Assembly (NCBI RefSeq): GCF_030272615.1
Contig: NC_081415.1
Span: 233,193,303 to 233,257,302, forward strand
Source of the DNA: Cryptomeria japonica
Lineage: Eukaryota > Streptophyta > Pinopsida > Cupressales > Cupressaceae
Direction: 5' to 3'
Length of the DNA stretch: 64,000 nt
Made by a program: the position numbers and the translations under genes. Below are positions 23,731-34,888 of this stretch, piece after piece. How positions within the stretch are numbered: the first letter of the stretch is position 1; each line of letters starts with the position of its first letter. The notes under the pieces are model-generated. The model saw nothing but the letters and a program-made list of their open reading frames with translations, did no database searches and was not told the origin of the DNA.

Positions 23731-24163
23731 ATCTCCCCCTTTGGCATTGATTGCAATACCAACTTTAAATGGCAATACCAACTTGATTTATTCCAACTAA
23801 TTCAGATTCAGATTGTTGTTTAGACTTCTCCTGTTATCCTTGAGTTGTTTAAACCTTCTCCTGAAGTCTTCTCCCCCTATCATTAGTCTTATGTTATCTT
23901 CTCCATTTAGTCTTCTCCATTTATTCTTCTCCCCCTTTGACAACAATGCCAAAAAGAAAAAGAACTAATTCATGGTTTCTTCCTCTGTGAAGTGATTGCC
24001 TTGCTGTGTTACACATGTATCATCTCAGTCTCGGTTAGAGCAACTTGTCTCTATTCACTAATTCCTACACACCTTTAGAAAACCTCCTAAAGTGTGTAAA
24101 TCAACATCAATCCATAAATAATATTATATAGAGTCATTGAATTAATGCTTTCACTGAACTCTA
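23731..24163 (-). promoter_or_regulatory. copia-2 3' untranslated region with repeated polypurine tracts
   Basis: On the minus strand ccaaagggggagat (23731-23744) abuts the LTR. Plus-strand pyrimidine blocks of the same type recur at about 23870 ('ttctccccctatc') and 23928 ('ttctccccctttgacaacaatgcca'). No coding frame is present. The multiple tracts resemble those in copia-1, copia-3, NA-1 and NA-2. Confidence 0.7.
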
Positions 24164-25720
24164 TCAGTGAGTAGAAGATAGGGGTAGGACCCCTAACTTT
24201 CTTTTGAGATACTCAAAAGTGTCCCTTGGCCGTGGCTTAGAGAAGATGTTTGCTATTTGCTCCTTTGAGCTGATATATTCCAGCACAACTTTCTTCTCTT
24301 GAACTTCTTCTCTGAGATAATGATACTTTATAGAGATATGCTTTGTCTTAGAGTGTATCACTGGATTCTTTGAAATGTTAATGGCACTAGTATTATCACA
24401 GAATATAGTTACTGGCTCTGTAACATTTTCATTTATACCTTCCAATAGTTGCTTGATTCATGCTATATTGGTACAATTCAATGCTGCAGCGACATATTCA
24501 GCTTCAACTATTGACTATGAAATGCATCCTTGTTTCTTGCTAAGCCAACTTACTAGTCTATCTCCCAAGAAGAAAGCTCCACCACTTGTGCTTTTCCTGT
24601 CATCAATGTTTCCTGCCCAATCAGCATCAGTATAAACTTTTAAATCAAAATCATTCCTCTTTTCATATACTAAGCCATAATCTTCAGTGCCTCTCAAGTA
24701 TCTGAAAATTCTCTTGATTGCTATCAAATGAGTTTCTTTGGGATCTGCAAAAACTCTTGCAAATATTCCTACTGCATGTGCTATATCTGGCCTACTGTGA
24801 ACAACATATTGCAACTTTCCAATCATGGATCGGTAAAGTGTCTCATCAATAGATGTAGATTCATCATTCTTTGATAGTTTATAGTTAGTAGTCATAGGAG
24901 TACTTACGGGTTTAGAATCCTCCATTCCAAATTTCTTCAAGATTTCCTTTATGTGCTTGGATTGAGTAATGAAAATCTCATCTTTCAATTGCAGTATTTG
25001 TAAACCTATAAAATACTTTATCTCACTGATTAATGACATCTCAAATTCTTTGCACATTTCATTTCCAAAGTTCTTGCATAGAGAATCGTTTCCACAAAAA
25101 ATAATATCATCAACAAATATGGCTGAGATCAGTATTCCATTGTCCTCATCATTCTTCATGTACATATTGTTGTTTTCACTTGTTCCTATAAAACCAATCT
25201 TGATTAAGTAAGAGTGCAGTCTCTCATACCATGCTTTAGGTGCTTGTTTCAAACCATATAAAGCTTTGTTCAATTTACATACTTGATCTTTATTTTTGTC
25301 TTCAACAAATCCTTCAGGTTATTCAATATAAACTTCTTCTTCTAGTATACCATTCAAAAATGCATATTTAACATCCATTTGATATACCTTGAAATTTTTG
25401 AAAGCAACATATGCCAACAATGTTCTTACTCCCTCAAGTCTAGCCACAGGTGCAAAAGTCTCACCATAATCTATTCCTTCTTCTTGAGCATAACCTTTGC
25501 AAACTAGTCTTGCTTTATTCCGAATGACCTCACCTTTTTCATTTAGCTTGTTTCTGAAAATAACTTTGTACCGATTACATTTTTGTCCTTCGGTCTTGGG
25601 ACCAATGTCCATGTTTCATTCTTCTTGATTTGATCAATCTCTTCTGTCATAGCATTTACCCAATCTTCATTGTTAAATGCCTCTTTTACTATTCTCGGTT
25701 CAAATTTAGATATCAGACAT
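24164..25720 (-). pseudogene. pol: copia-2 reverse transcriptase and RNase H
   Basis: The RT N-terminus has '[14 protein letters not shown]' in the upstream frame, then a one-base loss near 25585. It continues with '[20 protein letters not shown]', '[20 protein letters not shown]', '[20 protein letters not shown]' and 'IFVDDIIFCGND', in which the catalytic FVDD is intact. RNase H follows with 'VYTDADWAGNIDDRKSTSGG', 'SWLSKKQGCIS', 'IFCDNTSAINISKNPVIHSK' and 'KLGVLPLSSTH' at the end. One TAG separates the two open pieces at 24515 and 24445. Confidence 0.9.
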
Positions 25721-25725
25721 GTGTT

Positions 25726-26928
25726 CTATCTCAGTTTGTTCCTTGTCATCACTGGATCATTCTTATCTCCTATAATCTGACTTGATGCATGATTTCTTCT
25801 GACATATTTGGCTAATATGGGCTCGGTATGCTTTGTTTGATCTTCTTTATCACTCGGTAACTGAATATTTTCTTCATTTTCTTCATCAACTTTCTCAGTA
25901 GGATTTCTCGGTTGAACATAAACAAATTCTTCATAATTTTCTGGTTCTTTGGAATTTCCTTCATCATTTCTTTCTGAAAATTCATCAATTTCCACATTTG
26001 CACTTTCCACTATTTTGTTAGATGATTTGATCAGACATTTAAATGCTTTACTTCTAGAAGAATAACCAAGAAATGTTCCTTCCTCACTTTTCTGATCAAA
26101 CTTTTCATTTCTATCATCTTTGTGAACATAGCATCTACTTCCAAAGATTTTAAAATAACTTACATTAGGTTTCTTATCATACCAAATTTCATATGGTGTC
26201 TTCATAGTTCCTTTCTTCAGTTGTACTCGGTTCAGGGTGTAAACTGCAGTGTTGATTGCTTCTCTCCAAAATGTTTGAGGTACCCTCTTTTCAATCATTA
26301 GGGTTCTGGCACAATCTACAATAGATATATTTCTTCTTTTAGCTATCCCATTTTGCTGTGGAGTTCTTGGTGCAAATACTTGTCATTTTATACCATGATC
26401 ATTGCAGAATAAGTTAAATTCATCAGAAGTGAACTTTCCTCCTCTATCAGATCTAAGACATTTCAGCTGTCTTCCTATTTCATTTTCAACTCTTGCCTTG
26501 TACCATTTAAACATTTGAAAAGATTTTGATTTTTCTTTTAAAAACATAACTGGCATCATCCTTGAGTAATCATCCACAAATAATATGAAATATTTGTCAC
26601 CATAATAACTTTGAACTTTCATGGGACCACAAAGATCAGTGTGTACAAGATCTAAAATTTCTTTTGAAGTGTAGGACTTACTTGTAAAGCTTGATCTTGT
26701 CATCTTACCCATCTGGCATCCTTGGCACATAGCATTCTCAGGTTTTTCCAAGCTCGGTAGACCTCTTACTCGGTGCTTCTTACTTATTTTGATCATATTA
26801 TCAAAATTTACATGACAAAACCTTTTATGCCATAACCAGGTATCTTCTATTTTTGCATATAGACATTTGTTCCAAGTTGAGTCAAGATGAAATATATTAC
26901 CTCTTGTTTGTGTCCTGGTAGCAGCCAA
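25726..26928 (-). pseudogene. pol: copia-2 integrase
   Basis: The HHCC zinc region reads 'WLWHKRFCHVNFDNMIKISK' and 'MCQGCQMGKMTRSSF'. The catalytic core has 'DLVHTDLCGPMKVQSYYGDK' and 'KCLRSDRGGKFTSDEF'. The third catalytic residue is lost: 'PQQNGIAKRRNIS' has Lys where the family has Glu (GAA to AAA). Downstream is the copia integrase tail with 'ESANVEIDEFSERNDEG' and a long acidic linker ending at a TAG near 25726. The first catalytic Asp pair is intact. Confidence 0.9.
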
Positions 26929-26964
26929 ATTTCCATGTTTGTCATGAACTTTGACACATCCCTT

Positions 26965-27350
26965 CTAGAATTCTATTCGGTATCCTATATTTTTTAGCTG
27001 TGATACACTCAACAAATTGCATTTCAAACCTTCAACCCAGTATACATCATCACATTTAGCATTGTCAAGAAGTGTTATAGAACCTTTACCTTTCACCGAA
27101 CATGGTGCATCATTACCAAATATTACATAACCTCCATCATAATCTTCTAATTTAACAAACTTGTGTTTATCACCTATCATGTGATGAGAGCATCCAATGT
27201 CTATGATCCAAGAATCAGTATTATTTATGTGAGATATTAGGGCTTTTTCTTCATACCTTTCTTCATCTGATCCATCTTTAATAGCCACATAAACAAATTC
27301 CTCAGTTTCAGTTTCATCAGATTTATCATCATTGGATTCCTCATTATCTA
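26965..27350 (-). pseudogene. pol: copia-2 protease
   Basis: The protease region shows 'DSWIIDIGCSHHMIGDKHKF', where the catalytic D-S/T-G has become D-I-G. It also has 'GGYVIFGNDAPCSVKGKGSI' and 'DVYWVEGLKCNLLSVSQL', normal for Ty1/copia. It lies between the knuckle region and integrase in the same frame. A TAG lies just after the segment near 26965. The D-I-G change would probably abolish activity. Confidence 0.85.
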
Positions 27351-27423
27351 CTAGTCATGTCTTTCTATCTTTCCTTCTGAAGTCTCGGTGTCCTCTGTAG
27401 TGATTGTCTTTTTGTTTATCATC

Positions 27424-28350
27424 TCAATATTCTCTCTTTTCACTAGATTCTTTGTTAGAACAGTTAGAAGCCATATGTCCTATTCTATCATAGTTAAAAC
27501 ATTTTAAAGGTAACTTTCCTTTATACTTACCTTTGCCTCTCGGTAACCTTCTGGCTAATAATGCTTCCAACTCTTCTTGCTTTTTGATTTCTTCATATAG
27601 TTTGTGTACCTCTTCCATGTTTTTGCGAAATCTTTCACTTGCTCCGCTGTGATTTACTTCAGTATACTTATACATTCTATCATTGTAATCATCAGATTCA
27701 CCAATATGAAAAGAACTGAATGCATATTCAACTTTATTTATCGAAGACCCACTGTTATCAAAATTACTTAACTCAAATGCATGTAGCTTACCGATAGTGG
27801 CATCCAAAGAGATTGGCATGTTTGGTACAAACCTTAATTCATTGATTTCAGAGTCTCAAATGGCATAAGTAGGTAGAAGGGTTGTCAACAACTTACTTGT
27901 TACATCCTTTTCTTCAATAGTTCCTCTTGCTCCTTTAATTTGATTGACAATTTCCTTTAACCTTGTATTGTATTGTGTTATGTTCTCACCTTCATTCATT
28001 CTCATGGATTCAAGTTGTCCTCTTAGACTATCTACTTTTTCTCTTTGAACATGTTCATCACCACCATATACAGATATGAGCTTAGACCACATCGCCTTTG
28101 CATCATTACAGTCTTCTAGATCATTAAACTCTGAGTCAGTTAATGCAGATGTTATTTCAATCATAGCTTGAATATGTTCTTGCTTTGCCTTTATCTCTTC
28201 CATTGTCATTGGGTTGGTGTTAGGTGCTATGTAATCATTCTCCAGATAATATGTTGCATATTCTCCAATTCCTGATAAATGCAGCTTCATCCTTTTCTGC
28301 CATGTGGAGAAACTTGACTTGTTCAGCTTTGGTGCATCCCTTTTATACAT
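27424..28350 (-). pseudogene. gag: copia-2 gag
   Basis: The ATG at 28350 starts M-Y-K-R-D-A-P-K-L-N-K-S, about 65 bases after the primer site, which agrees with copia-3. The capsid region reads to 'LLTTLLPTYAI', a stop follows, and the same frame resumes with 'LDATIGKLHAFELSNFD'. The zinc knuckle is damaged: CFNYDRIGHMASNC has Tyr in place of the second Cys (TGT to TAT). A Lys/Glu-rich helical stretch precedes it. The same CFNY appears in the first knuckle of NA-1 and NA-2. Confidence 0.88.
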
Positions 28351-28400
28351 CTTTGGATCTTTGCCTCAAGTACCTTTAAACTTTTCTTCCGGAGTTCAAA

Positions 28401-28432
28401 GCTCTGATACCAATTGTAAAGCTCTGATGCCA
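28401..28432 (-). promoter_or_regulatory. copia-2 primer binding site and a tandem copy inside the LTR end
   Basis: The plus strand reads aaagctctgataccaattgt and then aaagctctgatgccaatag, two near-identical primer-site modules in tandem. The outer one follows the LTR tip TTTACA and is the working site. The inner one lies within the last 20 bases of the LTR. The same inner copy is present in the 3' LTR at 14208-14224, so the duplication predates this insertion. Confidence 0.85.
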
Positions 28433-29871
28433 ATAGTTAATAAGATGAGAGAGGGGGGGGTGAATCATACAAACTTAATCTTCAATATATTCAACAGATT
28501 CAACCTCGGAAGCTTATACTTCAGAATATATAGCCAAAACTATAAAACATTCAAACTTATGAATAGATAACATCACAACACATATAACACCAGATTTAAT
28601 GTGGAAACCCAAATAGGGAAAAACCACTGTGGGATTTCAGACCCACTAAGAAATATACCCTTCTAGAGTATGCTCAGTTAAAAGCAAATCCTATTAAAGA
28701 TTACAAACACATTGCTAGATGTGACCCGGTTAAGGGATTTCCCTTAGATCTGTTAGAATCTTACACTTTGTTAGAAGTGACCTTGTCAAAGGATTTCAAA
28801 CACTCAACTAGAATGTTACCTTGCTAGAGGATTTACAAATAAGACTGTTAGGTCCACTCAGTTAAGAGATTTTCTGTCACTTACAAAATAAATAACACTA
28901 ATAAAATATATCTGCAACTTCACATCTGAAATGCTAAAGCAGATTCTATTTGCTCAAAACAATCTTGTCATAAGACTTATCTTATCCCTTGTTGGGCTTC
29001 TCAATCTGTTCTTCAATCAGATCTTCAAGCTTCTGTGCTCGATAAACATTACTATAGCATCATTGTGCACACATTTTCCCGCATGCATTTCTCATCAACA
29101 ATTCCTTATTTATAAACAATTTCTAACTGCTTAATCTTCTTGATCACATTTCCCATGATCAATCTTAGCCATCAGATCATCAAACTGGACTAGGTTCAAT
29201 GTATCCTTTGATCTAAAAAATGTTTTACCTTGCCTTGGAACTTGCATTCCTTCCTTGGAACTTGTGCTAGGTTATTGCAGTTCAATATGTGTTGTAGATC
29301 TCCCTCTTGATTTTCCATTGCCGTAGATCCTTAACAAACTTCTTACGTGACATACCAATCATTTATTCATCTCCAACTCATCAGCATCCTTCATTAAATA
29401 ATCCTTTTATTCATCCAATGCTATTTATTATAACTCGGTTGTTACTCGGTTGATACTAAAATTCACTCAGTATACATTTTGCCTTCTTTAACTGATATCG
29501 ATAACCTTAGGGTTTACTGACTAGGTTCTTTGCTCGGTGACATAGTACATTATTAAACTTATAATCAAAAACATATGTAGGATATCAGAACACTCAAAAC
29601 AACATGATCTCATCATTGTCTAACTCGGTAATAGTTGCCCATTGAATAACTTATTTCTCCCCTTCATTATCACATTCTTTCCGTGTCACTTACCGACCTC
29701 TTAATACTCATCAAAACGTACTTCTCAAGATATGGCAACATCACACTGAATCAGAAAATCAATTTCTTGACATCAATGACAAAATAATATTATTAAGACA
29801 GTAATCATCCTTCTTCAGTTATATCTATAATCTCCAACAACCTTCTCAATATCCTTATTGAAATGACAACA
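28415..29871 (-). repeat. 5' LTR of copia-2
   Basis: It starts TGTAAAGCTCTGATGCC and ends AAATGACAACA on the plus strand, followed by the target duplication gtatc. Length 1457, against about 1461 to 1487 for the 3' LTR after removing the LINE. It contains the G-run plus 'gtgaatcatac', 'gtggaaacccaaataggg' with 'aaaaaccactgtgggat', and 'tcttgacatcaatgacaaaa' near the right tip. Confidence 0.92.
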
Positions 29872-30400
29872 GTATCTTTGACTGGGGATTTCATCACCCC
29901 ACAGAGGTACATCAAATTGGGATGCATTGGGAATATCATCTCTCTCAGGGTACTCTCGAGCCGGTTTTTTGAGCCGCTATATAAATATACTACTCAGGTG
30001 GCTAGAGTGTTGAGTGAATTCGACGTATGTGGGGCCTTCCCTGCATCGATAAGAGCAACTAAAGTCTTAAGTGGCTTACTCTGAGAATCCATTGTTGGAT
30101 CGAAACCCCTCAAAACCTTATACTACAAACCAATTTAGTAGCCCAAAATCCTACATTCAGTGATTCTAGGAATGTGGATCATACCCCCTAGTTACCCCTC
30201 ACGTGCCTTACATTATGAGACAAAAATCCCTCGGTGATAAGATCTTCAGATCTTCGGGGTAAGAGATACTGGCATGCCCAAGAAGTGTGTGTCATGGAGT
30301 GGAGCCAGTGCTTCTAGACTCTCTATCTGTCCATCTTGTTTTGGTATTTTTCTATGGGGCCTCATTGAATGGTGTCCACTTTCCAGCCTAAGATTGTATT
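29872..30400 (+). other. Tat element leader, second piece
   Basis: This is the stretch between copia-2 and copia-3. It begins with the copia-2 target duplication and ends with gtatt, the copia-3 duplication. An open frame of about 70 codons (29863-30084) begins inside the copia-2 LTR, so its ATG is not native. The translated part ('FITPQRYIKLGCIGN') gave no family I recognise. No other feature is visible. Confidence 0.55.
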
Positions 30401-31464
30401 TATTAGGTCTTGGAGACAACTGAGAGGGGGGGGGGGGGGGGTGAATCAGTTGTCAAATAAATTCAAACCAAAAACAACTTAACCAACTTAATGCTTAATA
30501 CCTGTAAACTAGTTAAGTATGCTGGTAGACAATGTTAACAGTTAATTTCTATACTGGTAAAGATTAATGCATGAAACATAAACATAAAGTTATCCACAAC
30601 ACATAACACCAATATTTGTACGTGGAAACCTTGTAAGGGGAAAATGACGGTGGGAAAACTTACCCACAATAAGATGATAGTATTGCAGATAGTAAGTGTA
30701 CATAAATGGGGTCTACACATGCAGAAAGGCCAACAACCTAGAGCTCACTGTTCAATCACAAAAGGGAGTCACAGTGACTACAGTTGGATGGTTACATCCA
30801 ATAAGAATGTACTGCACAAAATAGCATCTTCATATGCTAGATTCAGTACCGGTGTAATGTTGATATGCTTTCACAAAAACCTAGCTTCACCTTCAAATGA
30901 TGTCTTCATTTATAGCTCTACTTAATCTCGCATATACCTTCACATAATTCTTTTCCGCATTCCACATTTGATCTTACAAATAAGATCTTACATTTATACC
31001 ATAACCTAAGACCAATTGTAGTAGGTCGGTTCTACAAGATATTACAATAAAAACATTTTACAAACAATATAATATCCGATGCAATAACCGATTAAACATG
31101 TCGGCTTAATGCATTTACAACAATAATTAATCATCTCCATAGCGTGCCATGCTGATCTGGAAAAGATAAACCTGCCTGTGTGACCCTAGGTAACCCTGGA
31201 CCTATTTGTCGGTAAAAGAAAATATGCAAATATGAATATACCAATGATTAATTCTTCAAAAAGTGTCCACACAATGTCTTTGACATTACCAGGTGTCTTC
31301 CACATTATTCTGAGTGCCAGTGATCATTATATCCTGTCGGTGAACCATATACCAGTAACTGTGCAATAGTTACTTGCTTGTCGGTGAATGTTGTTGGATC
31401 TCCAAAGTGCTAATGTTTTAGTAGGTGTTGACATCAATGACAAAACCATACCAAATTACCAACA
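30401..31464 (-). repeat. 3' LTR of copia-3
   Basis: It starts TATTAGGTCTTGGAGACAACTGAG (TG mutated to TA) and ends ACCAACA. A run of about 17 G followed by 'tgaatcagttgtc' lies near the start. Also present are 'gtggaaaccttgtaagggga' and 'gtgttgacatcaatgacaaaa'. It matches 36028-37087 over its full length. Confidence 0.93.
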
Positions 31465-31827
31465 ATCTCCCCCTTTGGCATTGATGGCGACAAAAGATGG
31501 AAAAATCATCAAAGTGCCAAAATAGAAATGCCAAATACCAAAAACCAACAATCTCTCTAAACAACAATCTCTCCCCCTAGGAGCAACATGTGTTATCCAA
31601 AGTTTTTCAATACCAATTTCTCCTTAAAGGAAAATGTGTTTTTCCATAGATATCTCTCCCCCTTTGACATCAAATGCCAAAGTTAAAAAAAAGTTCATAT
31701 ACAAAATACCAATCAATTCAATATACCAACTACTCCCCCTGAGAAGTAGCTTCCTCATCAAAGACCGAAGTAAAAGATTTCTCTGTTAATTTTGTCGGTT
31801 GATGACAATCATCAACTATTTAAGTCT
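31465..31827 (-). promoter_or_regulatory. copia-3 3' untranslated region with repeated polypurine tracts
   Basis: The minus strand has ccaaagggggagat next to the LTR (31465-31478). On the plus strand, more pyrimidine tracts follow: 'aatctctctaaac', 'tctctccccctagg' near 31570, 'tctctccccctttgacatca' near 31655 and 'ctactccccctgagaag' near 31732. CATTGATG at 31479-31486 pairs with CATCAATG at 31432-31439 in the LTR. No gene. Confidence 0.7.
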
Positions 31828-32442
31828 CTACCAGTGGTTGTATGACTCCAAGTTGATCCTTAGATATTCAAAAGTCTCCTTAGGCAAAGGTTTTGTGAAA
31901 ATATCTACAAGTTGTTCTTTAGTATTCACATAAACCAATTTTATCTCCTTTTCTTCAACTTTTTCCCTTAGAAAATTCAGTTTGATAGAAACATGTTTTG
32001 TTTTAGAATGTAATACTGGATTCTTAGATATATCAATTGTTGCAGTGTTATCACAATATATAGTAATAGGTTCCTTGCATTTTACCTTTATGTCTTTCAA
32101 AATTTGCTTAAGCCATAGTACCTGTGTACAGTTAGTTGCTGCTGCAACATATTCTGATTCTACTGTTGATAAAGATGTAGAACTATGTTTCTTACTTAAC
32201 CAAGAAACTAATATTTTTCCAAGAAAGAGTGCTTCACTAGTGGTGCTTTTTCTATCATCCACATCTCCTACCCAATTTGCATCTGTGTATGCACATAGAT
32301 CAAAATTTTCATTTCTAGGATACCATAATCCAAGATTTGCAGTGCCTTGTAAGTAACGAAAAATCCTTTTTACTGCTGATTCATGATTTTCTCTAGGATT
32401 ACTTTGAAATCTTGAAACAATACATATTGCATTCAATATCAA
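31828..32442 (-). pseudogene. pol: copia-3 RNase H and RT C-terminal end
   Basis: A 204-codon open piece. It shows 'ENHESAVKRIFRYLQGTANL', 'AYTDANWVGDVDDRKSTTSE', 'SWLSKKHSSTSLSTVESEYV', 'IYCDNTATIDISKNPVLHSK' and 'DIFTKPLPKETFEYLRINL'. The first RNase H Asp and the DN pair are present. It overlaps the RT piece in a different frame, so one frameshift separates them near 32420. The C-terminus differs from that of copia-1 and copia-2, probably because of another small indel. Confidence 0.9.
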
Positions 32443-33345
32443 GTCTGGTTTGTGTCAAATACAGTAAACCTCCTATCATAGATTTGTATCTAGTTGGATT
32501 AATAGGTGTAGATTCATCCCTTTGAGATAATTTGTCATTTGTAGTCATAGGCGTGCTTACCGATTTAGAGTTCTCCATCCCAAATTTCTTTAGTAACTCT
32601 TTCAAGTACTTGGATTGACTCAAAAATATACCTTTGTCAGTCTGTGAAATCTGCAATCCTAAAAAGAATTTTATTTCTCCAATCATAGACATTTCAAATT
32701 CTTGTTGCATTTTAATAGAAAATTCCTTACATAATCCATCTTCTCCTCCAAAGATTATATCATCAACGAATACTTCTATAATCAAGATATCATCATTAGT
32801 TATTTTGTAATATAAATTGATGTTTGCATTTCCTTTAGTAAAACCAATCTTTAAAAGATACTTATCCAACCTTGCATACCAAGCTCTTGGGCTTGTTTCA
32901 ATCCATCCATAGCTTTTCTTAACCTGCAAACCATATCATTGTCATCTGTCAAAGAAAATCCAACGGATTGTTCAATGTATACTTCCTCTTCAAGATCTCC
33001 ATTCAAAAATGCACATTTAATATCCATTTGATAAACTTCGTAGTTCTTGTGTGCTGCAAAAGCCAAGAATAATCTGACTACCTCAATTCTAGCTATCGGC
33101 ACAAAGGCTTCATTGTAATCAACTCCTTCTTTCTGAGAATATCCCTTACACACTAGTATTGCTTTATTTCTGACAACCTTACCATCTTTATTAAGTTTGT
33201 TTATGAATACCCATTTTGTTCCAATTACATTTTTATTTTTAGGTCGAGGAACTAATGTCCAAGTATTATTTTTCTCAATTTGTTCTAATTCTTCTTCCAT
33301 AGCTTTAATCCAAAATTTATCTTCACATGCCTCATTAACAGATGA
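32399..33345 (-). pseudogene. pol: copia-3 reverse transcriptase
   Basis: The N-terminal half, in the frame of the 395-codon piece, has '[20 protein letters not shown]', 'ILVCKGYSQKEGVDYNEAFV', 'YQMDIKCAFLNGDLEEEVYI' and 'LRKAMDGLKQAQ'. A one-base change near 32890 shifts to the frame with '[20 protein letters not shown]' and 'IEVFVDDIIFGGEDGLCKEF', so the catalytic FVDD is intact. 'MGGLLYLTQTR'-like sequence ends the palm and thumb. Apart from the frameshift, few stops are present, so this is the least damaged RT in the window. Confidence 0.92.
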
Positions 33346-34588
33346 TGGTTCAATTTGAGAAATAAGACATACCTCTTCATTTGCCAATCTTCCTCTTGTC
33401 ATAACTCCTTTAAATTTATTTCCAATTATCTTATCTTTAGAATGATTCAATCTTACATACCGAGGTGTCTTAGCTTGCTGTTGTTCTTCAATTACTGTGG
33501 AATCCTTTGATGGTACCAGGGTAACTGGATCTTCATTTTGTACCGGTGGATTTAGTGTAGGTTCATTTGTCACAATTTCTATTGCCGGTTCAGAGTCTAT
33601 ATACCTTGAAGTTCCTCTGAATTGTTCATCAATTTTTACATTTGTACTCTCAACAATTTTCTGCAATCTCTTGTTAAAACATCTATATGCCTTGCTCTTA
33701 GATGAATAACCAATAAATATTCCTTCATCACTTCTAGGATCAAATTTGCCAATATACTCATCTCTTTTAATATAACATTTACTTCCAAAAATTCTGAAAT
33801 ACTTAAGAGTAGGAGTATTACCAAACCATAGTTCATGAGGGGTCTTTCCGGTTTCACCTTTGATGTGAACTATGTTGAATGTATAGACCATTGTGCTGGC
33901 TGCTTCTCTCCAATACACGTGGTAAATTTTCTTCTGATAACATACTTCTTGCTGCATCCAAGATAGTTCTGTTTTTCCTTTCAACAACTCCATTCTGATG
34001 TGGTGTCCGAGGTGCTGATAGCTATATTCTAATTCCATTCACTTCACAAAATGTATTAAAGTCCTTAGATGTGAATTCTCCTCTTTGATCTGATCTTAAA
34101 CATTTGATTTTCTTCCCAGTTTCATTTTCAACCATTGCTTTGAACAATTTGAACTTTCCAAGTGCTTCTGATTTTTCTCTGAGAAAAGTAATCCAACTCA
34201 TTCTAGAATAATCATCAATAATTAGCATGAAATATCTATCACCTTGTAAGCTTTTAGTTCTAGCTAGACCACATAAATCAGTGTGAATCAAATCAAGAGG
34301 ATTATTGGATTTTTTTGGAATACTTTTGAAACTAGCTCTAACTTGTTTTTCAAATTGACATTCCTTACAAATTGTATTATGAGGTTTGACAATTTTAGGT
34401 AGATCTCTAACTGCCTTAGAAGTACTAATATTTACCATGCAATCAAAGTTTACATGACAGAGTCTCTTATGCCATAACCAACTTTCATCTATATGTGCAA
34501 TCAAGCATGCCTTTTCACTGTTATTCAAATGAAAGATATTGCCTCTAGTCTGATTACCAGTTGCAATTTCTAAACTAGTTCTATTCAT
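33346..34588 (-). pseudogene. pol: copia-3 integrase
   Basis: The zinc region 'WLWHKRLCHVNFDCMVNIST' and 'ICKECQFEKQVRASFK' leads to the catalytic core with 'LIHTDLCGLARTKSLQGDRY', 'KCLRSDQRGEFTSKDF' and an intact 'PHQNGVVERKNRTI'. All three catalytic acidic residues are present. Frames change near 34030 and again near 33930, where the 395-codon piece with 'YWREAASTMVYTFNIVHIKG' begins. The tail contains 'DEGIFIGYSSKSKAYRCFNK' and a linker to RT. Confidence 0.9.
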
Positions 34589-34888
34589 GATTTTGCATTT
34601 TCCATTTTTAAATTGTAACTAAAATCCTTTCTCAACTAATTGACCAACAACACTCAAAAGATTATGCTTTAATCCTTCAACATAGTAGACATTGTCAGTG
34701 TTATGCTTACCATCAAGAGATATTGTACCCTTACCTTTGATTGAATAGGCTTTGTCATCTCCAAACCTTACTAAACCTCCATTGTATTCTTGAAAGTTCA
34801 AGAATTTGCTTTCATCTCCTATCATATGACGTGAGCATCCTGAGTCAATGATCCATTCATCCTTTACTTCAACTTTAGCTGCTAGGGC
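34589..34888 (-). pseudogene. pol: copia-3 protease
   Basis: The site reads 'DEWIIDSGCSRHMIGDESKF', an intact DSG, followed by 'GGLVRFGDDKAYSIKGKGTI' and 'VYYVEGLKHNLLSVVGQLVE'. It follows gag in the same frame after a single TAA at 34889. A TAG near 34619 separates it from integrase. These point stops are the main lesions. Confidence 0.88.

Larger units (their letters stand above)
14205..29871 (-). mobile_element. Ty1/copia element copia-2, carrying a LINE in its 3' LTR
   Basis: It is a complete minus-strand element with 3' LTR 14205-23730 (split by the LINE), interior 23731-28414 and 5' LTR 28415-29871. Perfect 5-bp duplications, gtatc, lie at 14200-14204 and 29872-29876. Without the LINE its length is about 7.6 kb. 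Interior order is gag, protease, integrase, RT, RNase H. It sits in the leader of the Tat element. Multiple stops, a frameshift before RT and altered catalytic residues make it inactive. Confidence 0.93.

Noticed and set aside
29863-30084. 73-codon frame M-T-T-V-S-L-T-G-D-F
   Set aside because: Its ATG and first codons lie in the copia-2 LTR and target duplication, so it cannot be a native gene start.
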